Of a stretch of 64,000 bases of DNA, positions 53,639 through 59,926 are shown one piece after another (the first letter of the stretch is position 1; every line of letters starts with the position of its first letter). The notes beneath the pieces are model-generated. The model was not told where the DNA came from and did no database searches. It saw nothing but the letters and a program-made list of their open reading frames with translations. Made by a program: the position numbers and the translations under genes. The stretch comes from Natronococcus sp. AD-5 (lineage in GTDB: Archaea > Halobacteriota > Halobacteria > Halobacteriales > Natrialbaceae): NCBI RefSeq assembly GCF_030734285.1, contig NZ_CP132294.1, positions 2,232,001 through 2,296,000 on the forward strand, in the 5' to 3' direction.

Positions 53639-54478
53639 ATGACGAAACGCGAACGAACGAGACGACGGATGCTACAGGTTGGCGGTGGGGCAGCGTTCGT
53701 GGGACTGTCCGGTTGTACCGGATTGCTGTCCGATTCGTCGGAGGCCGACGAGGCCGCGCCGACCTCGACGAACGAGACGGCCGCGAACGCGGCGGACGAC
53801 GAGAACGAATCGAACGGCGATACCGGCTCGAACGAGATCGAACCCGACGAACTCGAGGAACCCGAGGAGTACGACCTCGAGGAACCGCCGGGTGCGCTCG
53901 CGGAGATCCCGATTCCGGAGGAGCCGGACGCCGCGTATCCGCTCGCGGGAAGCGGCGACGCGCCGGTGACGGTTCGCCTGTTCGGAAACTGGAAGTGCCC
54001 GTACACCAGGTGGTTCCTGTTCGAGGAGTTCGACGCGTTCGTCGACGAGTACGTCCGCTCCGGCACGGTCGACCTCGAGGTTCACGCCGTCGCCTACCGC
54101 GACGGGCGGCCGTTCTACGGCGAGGACGGGCCGCGGATGGCCCGCGCCGGCCTGGCCGTCTGGGAGCGCGATCCCGAGCAGTTCTGGTCGTTCCTCGAGT
54201 ACGTCGCCGTCAACGTGAAAGGGAGCGACTGGGCGACGCCCGGCCGCATCGAGACCGTCGCGCTCGAGGCGGGCGTCGACGATCCCGAACCGATCGGGGA
54301 AGCTACCGAGGGCGATGCGTACGAAGACCGCCTCGAGGAGACGATGGAACGCGTCCACGAACTACCGGTATCCGGCGTTCCGCGAATCAGCGTCGAGGGT
54401 GAATCCTACTCGCCGATCGTACACCAGGAGGAACTCGACGAGGCGATCGAAGCGGCCGTCGAGAACGCAACCGAGTAG
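53639..54478 (+). CDS. DsbA-like thioredoxin-fold lipoprotein lacking one Cys
   Basis: A 279-residue exported protein. The signal RRRMLQVGGGAAFVGLSGC ends in a lipobox at C26 with a twin-arginine-like start. A Glu/Asp-rich linker of about 70 residues precedes a DsbA/thioredoxin domain with WKCPYTRW (C120-x-x-T), where the usual second Cys is Thr, and the cis-proline loop SGVPRISVEG. It cannot form the active-site disulfide itself, so it may be a single-Cys oxidoreductase or a non-redox binder. Confidence 0.85.
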   Translation: MTKRERTRRRMLQVGGGAAFVGLSGCTGLLSDSSEADEAAPTSTNETAANAADDENESNGDTGSNEIEPDELEEPEEYDLEEPPGALAEIPIPEEPDAAYPLAGSGDAPVTVRLFGNWKCPYTRWFLFEEFDAFVDEYVRSGTVDLEVHAVAYRDGRPFYGEDGPRMARAGLAVWERDPEQFWSFLEYVAVNVKGSDWATPGRIETVALEAGVDDPEPIGEATEGDAYEDRLEETMERVHELPVSGVPRISVEGESYSPIVHQEELDEAIEAAVENATE

Positions 54479-54705
54479 CGCAGCGTCACCCCTTCGCGAC
54501 ATCGCGAAGACGAGCAGCGGCGAACTCCTGCCGACGGGACGGCTTAGCGTCTTCCGTCCGCACGCTCGAGCGTACGACGGCGACCGCGACGGTCGCCGAC
54601 GTCCACCGGATAACCCCGGCGCGAAGCAGTTTCGACTCGTCGTCTCCGAATAGTCGGTTCATAATCCGTCGCTGATACCACAAGGTTATTAGGGGCCACG
54701 ACCGT

Positions 54706-54718
54706 GTTACGTGGTAAC
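54706..54718. promoter_or_regulatory. Palindrome over the second UspA start
   Basis: GTTAC-GTG-GTAAC, 5-base arms, three bases before the ATG at 54721. A TATA-like AGGTTATTAGG at about 54683-54693 lies 30 nt upstream, so the palindrome covers the likely transcription start and would suit a repressor. Compare the same arms at 36324-36336. Confidence 0.5.
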
Positions 54719-54720
54719 AG

Positions 54721-55236
54721 ATGTACGATCGCATTCTCGTTCCGACGGATGGGTCGCCGGAGGGCGAGCACGCACTCGAGTACGCGTTCGACCTCGCCCG
54801 CGCTCACGACGCGAGGATTCGCGCGATTTACGTCGCCAACGTCGCCAGTTACGGGGGACTGCCGATGGAGACCGCGTGGGAGGGGATCGGCGACGCGCTT
54901 CGCTCGGAGGGCCAGGAGGCGGTCGGCCGGGTCGAAGAGCTCGCGCCCGACGACGTCGAGGTCGAGACGGCGGTGCTCGAGGGATCGCCGAGCCGCGTCA
55001 TCGTCGACGAGGCCACTCCCGAAAGCTGCGACCTCGTCGTCATGGGCACGCACGGTCGCGGCGGGATCGACCGGCTCCTCCTCGGAAGCGTCGCGGAACG
55101 GGTCGTCAGGCGCGCGTCCGTGCCGGTGCTGACGGTTCGACTCGGCGAGGACGAGTTCGGAGACAATTCGGAACGACACCCTGCGGCAGCCGGCGACGGC
55201 GCGACGGGACCGTCCGACGCGGAACCCGTCAAATAG
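54721..55236 (+). CDS. Universal stress protein (UspA family, second)
   Basis: A 171-residue Usp domain protein, start MYDRILVPTDGSPEGEHALEYAF and the ATP-binding signature MGTHGRGGIDRLLLGSVAERVVRRASVPVLTV, given in part. A Pro/Gly/Ser-rich tail of about 30 residues follows. Its end overlaps the convergent birA gene by eight bases. A palindrome over the promoter suggests regulated expression. Confidence 0.92.
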   Translation: MYDRILVPTDGSPEGEHALEYAFDLARAHDARIRAIYVANVASYGGLPMETAWEGIGDALRSEGQEAVGRVEELAPDDVEVETAVLEGSPSRVIVDEATPESCDLVVMGTHGRGGIDRLLLGSVAERVVRRASVPVLTVRLGEDEFGDNSERHPAAAGDGATGPSDAEPVK

Positions 55237-56167
55237 GACGCAGGTGCTCGCAGTCGCCGGCTGACACCGTCACTCGCTCGCCGCCGGTGTCGACGACGAG
55301 CGCCCCCGAATCGGTGACGTCGACCGCCTCGCCGACGATCTCGCCCGACGGCCGATCGACCCGGACGCGCTGGCCGAGCGTCAGCGCGAGGTCGCGCCAG
55401 GCCGGCACGACCGCCTCGAGGTCGCCCTGGTAGCGGTCGAACTCCTCGAGCAGGCGCTGGACGAACGCGCGACGGTCGACGTCCCCGGTCTCGGCGCGAA
55501 CGGAGGTCGCCTCCGGGGGGAGCGCATCGGCGTCGACGTTCGCGTTGAGGCCGACTCCGACGACGAGCCACTCGATCCGGTCGGTTTCGCCCTCCATCTC
55601 CGTGAGGATGCCCGCGAGCTTCCGGTAGGAACCGTCGTCGCCGACCGGAACCACGACGTCGTTCGGCCACTTAATCCGGGCGTCGACCCCGGCCTCCCGC
55701 GCCGCGCGCGCCGTCGCGACCGACGCTGCGAGCGTGTACAGGGGCGCGCGGGCCGGCGCGACCGCGGGACGCGAGACGACGCTCAGCCAGACGCCGCCGG
55801 GCGGCGAGGACCACTTGCGCTCGAGGCGACCCCGGCCGCCGGTCTGCTCGTCCGCGAGGACGACGACGTCGGCCGCGCCGTCGGTCGCCAGTTCGCGAGC
55901 GCGGTCGTTGGTGCTCCCGAGCGAATCGTGGTAGTCGACCGAAAACGGCGCCTCGAGCCCGTACTCGACGGCCGGCCCGTTGTACGCCGCGACACCCGTC
56001 AATTCGTAGCCGGTCGGCCCGCTCTCGATCTCGAAGCCGGCCTCGCGGAGCGCCTCGATGTGCTTCCAGACGGCCGCCCGCGAGACCTCGAGCGAGTCGG
56101 CCACGTCGGGGCCGGACACCGGCCCGTCCGCGATTCGCTCGAGGATCGCTCGTCGCGTCTCGTTCAT
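55229..56167 (-). CDS. birA: Biotin--protein ligase with HTH (BirA)
   Basis: A 312-residue bifunctional protein. Residues about 1-58 form a winged HTH (RRAILERIADGPVSGPDVADSLEVSRAAVWKHIEALR). The ligase part has DYHDSLGSTNDRARELA, the biotin loop GGRGRLERKWSSPPGGVWLS and KWPNDVVV, with GVGLNANVD. The C-terminal beta domain ends [14 protein letters not shown] onwards. It attaches biotin to carboxylase subunits and may repress genes by its HTH. The overlap with the second UspA is at the 3' end. Confidence 0.94.
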   Translation of the reverse strand: MNETRRAILERIADGPVSGPDVADSLEVSRAAVWKHIEALREAGFEIESGPTGYELTGVAAYNGPAVEYGLEAPFSVDYHDSLGSTNDRARELATDGAADVVVLADEQTGGRGRLERKWSSPPGGVWLSVVSRPAVAPARAPLYTLAASVATARAAREAGVDARIKWPNDVVVPVGDDGSYRKLAGILTEMEGETDRIEWLVVGVGLNANVDADALPPEATSVRAETGDVDRRAFVQRLLEEFDRYQGDLEAVVPAWRDLALTLGQRVRVDRPSGEIVGEAVDVTDSGALVVDTGGERVTVSAGDCEHLRPI

Positions 56168-56398
56168 ACCCTCGAGAGGGGAGTCCTCGTACTTGAATCG
56201 GCGGGATCGGGTCGGGGGATCGTTTCGAGTTCCGGCGAGGCCGATCGACGAGCCTCGAGATCGCGGTTCCGAAGTCTCGTTTCGGGGAGATACTGACGGG
56301 GTCGGACAGGTCTCCGCCGCGGAACCAACCGTTTTCCCCGTCCCCGTGGACGAATCGCTGACGGACCGTCGACGAACCGGCGCGTCCGTCGACTAACC

Positions 56399-56830
56399 AT
56401 GACTACCGAAGATCCTACGGCCGCCAAAGACCTCGCTCGCCGCGTGCAAGAAGACGTCTGGAACGACGGCGACCTGGACGCCGTCGACGACCTCTTCGCG
56501 GAGGACTTCGTCCAGCATTCCCCGTGGAAACCGTCCGAGCTACACGGGCGAGACGAGTTCAAAGAGCAGGTCCGGACGTTCCACGCCGCGTTCCCCGACC
56601 TTCACGGAACGGTGGACGACGTGATCGCCGAAGGCGACACCGTCGCGAACCGGTTCACCATGCGCGCGACCCACGAGGGGGAGTTCATGGGCGTCGAGCC
56701 GACGGGCGGGGAAGTCGAACTGGTAGGCACCATCTTCGCCCGCGTCGAAGACGGAAAAATCGCCGAGCGGTGGGTCGTCGACCACGTGCTCGGCTTCCTG
56801 GAGGACCTCGGGACGGTTGAAGAACCGTGA
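56399..56830 (+). CDS. SnoaL-like ester cyclase family protein
   Basis: A 143-residue SnoaL-like polyketide-cyclase-fold protein. It has VWNDGDLDAVDDLFAEDFVQHSP, the middle FHAAFPDLHGTVDDVIAEGDTVANRFTMRATHEG and EVELVGTIFARVEDGKIAERWVVDHVLG, which are the family landmarks. The fold binds small hydrophobic molecules; the reaction is unknown here. Confidence 0.88.
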   Translation: MTTEDPTAAKDLARRVQEDVWNDGDLDAVDDLFAEDFVQHSPWKPSELHGRDEFKEQVRTFHAAFPDLHGTVDDVIAEGDTVANRFTMRATHEGEFMGVEPTGGEVELVGTIFARVEDGKIAERWVVDHVLGFLEDLGTVEEP

Positions 56831-56899
56831 GATCTGGGCGCTTAGAACGGCCGTGCCGTCGCGCAAAATCAGAAAATGCGGTCGTCGGCGTCCGGACGC

Positions 56900-57880
56900 T
56901 CAGCGTCGCAGTTCGCGCAGCTTCTCGCGACCCGGCGCGATCAGCTCGTCGAGGTAGGACGCGAGCGTCCCCTTCGCGTCCGCCGGGTGGAGTTCGCCGG
57001 ACTCGAGATCCTCGGCCAGGCTCTCGTAGTCCTCGTAGGTGAGGTCGCCGCCGTACTTCTCGGGTCGCTCGACGACGATTTCCTCGAATCGCGGGAAGAC
57101 GTGGTACTCGAACAGCTCGAGCACTGGGTTCTCGAGGTCGCCTTCCGGATCCCGCGTCGGCGGACAGAACGCCGAGTTGACCTTCTCCTCGAGTTCTTCG
57201 GTCGAGTCCTCCATCGAGATCGTCACGCCTTCGCTCGAGGACATCTTCCCCTCGCCGCTTGTGAGGTCGGCGACGATCGGCGTGTGGAGACACGGGCGGG
57301 CCTCGTAGCCCAGTTCGGGAACCTCCTCGCGGTGGAGCATGTGGACCTTGCGCTGGTCGAGCCCGCCGACGGCGAGGTCGAGGTCGAGGTACTCGATGTC
57401 GAGCGCCTGCATCAGCGGGTAGACGAGGTGGCTGACCTTGGCCGTCTCGCCCGACTGCAGTTCGGCCATCGCGCGCTGGGCGCGGTTCATCGTCGTCGAG
57501 AGCTCGAGTTCGTGGAGGTCGAGCGTGTACTCCTCGTCGAGCTGGAACGACGAGCCGTAGACGAACTCCGTGTTCGACTCGTCGAGGCCGTACGCGACGA
57601 ACTGCGCCTGCATTCGTTCGGCGGTCTCGCCGATCTCCTCGAACGTTCCCTTCCCGTTGAGGTAGGCGTGGACGTCCGCGAGCAGGACGACGACCTCCAT
57701 GCCGGCGTCCTGGAGGTCGATGAGCTTGTTGGCCGTCAGCAGGTGTCCCAGGTGGAGCACGCCGGAGGGCTCGTAGCCGACGTAGACGCGCTTGCCCTCG
57801 GGCTCTTCCGCGAGCTCGCGCACCTCCTCGTCGGTCACGATTTCCTCGGCGTTTCGCGTGATCAACTCGTAGGCGTCCAT
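56900..57880 (-). CDS. tyrS: Tyrosyl-tRNA synthetase
   Basis: A 326-residue archaeal-type TyrRS that charges tRNA-Tyr. It has the HIGH motif as HLGH (residues 43-46) and the KMSKS motif as KMSSS, plus YVGYEPSGVLHLGH, ADVHAYLNGKG, DLAVGGLDQRKVH and HTPIVADLTSGEGKMS. Length fits the short archaeal enzyme without a C-terminal S4 domain. The minus-strand TATA box lies 28-36 nt upstream (TTACTATAAAA complement at about 57907-57917). Confidence 0.97.
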   Translation of the reverse strand: MDAYELITRNAEEIVTDEEVRELAEEPEGKRVYVGYEPSGVLHLGHLLTANKLIDLQDAGMEVVVLLADVHAYLNGKGTFEEIGETAERMQAQFVAYGLDESNTEFVYGSSFQLDEEYTLDLHELELSTTMNRAQRAMAELQSGETAKVSHLVYPLMQALDIEYLDLDLAVGGLDQRKVHMLHREEVPELGYEARPCLHTPIVADLTSGEGKMSSSEGVTISMEDSTEELEEKVNSAFCPPTRDPEGDLENPVLELFEYHVFPRFEEIVVERPEKYGGDLTYEDYESLAEDLESGELHPADAKGTLASYLDELIAPGREKLRELRR

Positions 57881-57906
57881 CTCTGTCTAATCGCACCCGT
57901 CGAACG

Positions 57907-57917
57907 GTTTTATAGTA
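57907..57917 (-). promoter_or_regulatory. TATA box of tyrS
   Basis: Read on the minus strand, TTACTATAAAA lies about 27-37 nt before the ATG at 57880, which predicts a leaderless or near-leaderless transcript. Confidence 0.65.
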
Positions 57918-57985
57918 ACCGACCGACGCCGAGCGCGGGCGCTCGACCGCGGACCCGAATCATCGCCGGCGACACCCGTCTTCGG

Positions 57986-58276
57986 CTACCCGGGCGCCGG
58001 TCGCGTCTGGTTCGAAACGGTCGTCACGCCGTTTTGCTTGACGCGAAACTGGTACCCCTCGTAGGTGAACTCGAGCGACGCCTCGGCCTCCGCTCTCGGC
58101 GGCGACGAGAAGAGATCCGCGATCAGTTCGTCGACGTTGTAGTAGATCGGCGGCAGGTCCGTCGGCTCCCGGCCCTCGAGATCAGCGACGAGTTCGACGA
58201 TCTGAGACGCCGGTGCGTCCTGGTCGGTGTCGAGCGTTCGTCGGATAATGACGTCATCGCTGTCAGTTGTGTTCAT
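57986..58276 (-). CDS. HalOD1-domain protein
   Basis: A 96-residue protein of the haloarchaeal HalOD1 output domain kind. It has SQIVELVADLEGREPTDLPPIYYNVDELIADLF and the end ASLEFTYEGYQFRVKQNGVTTV. HalOD1 domains are small alpha/beta outputs often at the end of signalling proteins; alone they may be regulators. The ATG at 58276 was chosen over an in-frame upstream start at 58396. Confidence 0.85.
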   Translation of the reverse strand: MNTTDSDDVIIRRTLDTDQDAPASQIVELVADLEGREPTDLPPIYYNVDELIADLFSSPPRAEAEASLEFTYEGYQFRVKQNGVTTVSNQTRPAPG

Positions 58277-58425
58277 CTGAGTGTACGGATTGACAACCAG
58301 TACCCACGTAATCGTTCTACCGGCGTATTCACGCATCCCGCCCGCGCGCGATTTCGCCGCGTTCGACGGCGTGGCTGTTGCTTGCCGAACGTTCATACTG
58401 TTGCTCGCGGCTATTCTCCAGCCGT

Positions 58426-59084
58426 ATGGGCTACAGCGAGGACGCGATCAACGCCGCTCGGCGGACGTCTACCCGCAGATTCACTACCTCCTGCGGGGAA
58501 CGTTCGGCGGCTACACCGTTACTCACACCACCGCCGACGAGTACGCGCTGACCGCCCACTGTTCGGAGGACGCGATCGAATCGGTGCTCGACGGACTGGG
58601 GTTCTCGCGCAATCCGATCTCCGCGGTGAAGGTCCGGATGGACGGCAACACCGCCGAAGGATCGTGGGTGTGGCGTCCGTCGCCGCTCGTGTCGTACCAG
58701 CTTCACATCGTGCTGCACGAACTCGAGGACGCCGAAGGCGTCGACGTCTACGCCCACTGGGAGCGTTCCTGGATCCGCCACCCCTACAAACACTACGTCG
58801 CCCGGGGCTACGACGCCGAGAAAGGCGTCGAACTGGCCCGACGCTGGCTCGTCGACGACGGAGCGACGCTCCGGGGTGAGGACTGCGATATCGGCTACGA
58901 GATCGACACCTCGATCAGCCGCCGGGCGAGCGAGTACCTCTCGCTGTCGTACTATCGGGTAAAAGAGACCGTCGCCTCGGCCCGATCCCGTCTGCCGATC
59001 GTCGCCGGCGACGATGGAAGCCTCGTCGTCGACCGCGAGGACGGGCGCGACGCCGTCTCGCCGAGGATCACGGACGAGTTCTAG
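58426..59084 (+). pseudogene. Uncharacterised haloarchaeal protein with probable frameshift near the N-terminus
   Basis: The main body, from about 58465 to the TAG at 59082-59084, reads DVYPQIHYLLRGTFGGY, then HCSEDAIESVLDGLGFSRN, DAEGVDVYAHWERSWIRHP and the end. It has normal acidic codon use but no in-frame ATG near its start; the frame runs open to 58281 with atypical codons. A good start, MGYSEDAINAA (ATG 58426), exists in another frame. A one-base indel near 58460 probably separates the two. I do not know the family or function. The stop shares its CTAG with the convergent phosphopantothenate synthetase stop. Confidence 0.65.
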
Positions 59085-59860
59085 AGGTCGCCGGATCGAA
59101 TTCGAGTTTCGGCCGCCTCGAGCGCCGCTTCCCGGTCGAATTCCTCGACGAGCGCGCGCAGTTCCGCCTCGTCAGTATCCGCCAGGTCCCGCGCGTGGGC
59201 GGTCATGTTCGGCACCGCGCGGATGATGTTGTCGACGACGGGAACCTCCGCGACCCGGGGCGACCGCGAGAGCGGGTTGAGGTCGATCACGATCTCGGTC
59301 TTGCCCATCGCCTCGAGCGCCTCCGCGCGGTCGCCGTCCTCGAGGGGAACGAGCACGACGTCGGCCGCGTGAATGCCGTCTGCGTCGACCTTCGCGCGCT
59401 GGTGATCGAGATTCGGAATCCGGGCGTCGGCCTCGAGCCCCTTGACCTCCTCGGCGCCGTGGTCGCGCAGGTGGTCGGCGATCGCCTCGATCCGCTCGGG
59501 CGTGCGGTTGAAGAGGTTGACCTCCAGGTCGGCGCCGGTCGTTTCGGCGAGATCGACCATCTCGCCGGGGACGAGCGCCGCGACGTTGCCGTTGATCGAG
59601 AGCACGGGTCGCTCCGCGAGCAGGAGGTGGGCGGCGGCGACGCGCTCGGCCTCGTCGGCGCTCGCGATGGTCTCCTCGCCGAGGAGGTAGTCGAAGGCGC
59701 TGCCCCGACCCTCCGCGTGCATCCCCTGCAGGTGGGTGATCCCCTTCTCGATACCCCGCTCGATCCGGTGGCGGGTGAGCAGGTCCTGGTACCTGGGGTG
59801 GTCCGTCGGGATCTCCTCTTCGTGCTCGACGTCGGCGGAGACGGTGTCGTAGTCGGTCAC
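59081..59860 (-). CDS. 4-phosphopantoate--beta-alanine ligase (phosphopantothenate synthetase)
   Basis: A 259-residue enzyme of the archaeal coenzyme A route that joins 4-phosphopantoate and beta-alanine using ATP to give 4-phosphopantothenate. It has HPRYQDLLTRHRIERGIEKGITHLQGM, GEETIASADEAERVAAAHLLLAERPVLSINGNVAAL, FNRTPERIEAI, and VDNIIRAVPNMTAHARDL, each a landmark given in part. It works with the pantoate kinase at 63086; the two are normally adjacent, here separated by the DUF1508 repeat gene. Confidence 0.93.
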   Translation of the reverse strand: MTDYDTVSADVEHEEEIPTDHPRYQDLLTRHRIERGIEKGITHLQGMHAEGRGSAFDYLLGEETIASADEAERVAAAHLLLAERPVLSINGNVAALVPGEMVDLAETTGADLEVNLFNRTPERIEAIADHLRDHGAEEVKGLEADARIPNLDHQRAKVDADGIHAADVVLVPLEDGDRAEALEAMGKTEIVIDLNPLSRSPRVAEVPVVDNIIRAVPNMTAHARDLADTDEAELRALVEEFDREAALEAAETRIRSGDL

Positions 59861-59926
59861 GATCGACGACTCGAGACCGCAGATAAAAAGCCGACCGATC
59901 CGTCGGATCGTCGCGGGATCGAGCGG

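Noticed and set aside
54486-54662. Small minus-strand ORF starting MNRLFGDDESKLLRAG
   Set aside because: Codon third positions are less GC-rich than neighbours, there is no recognisable domain, and it lies in the promoter region of the second UspA. It is possible but unsupported.
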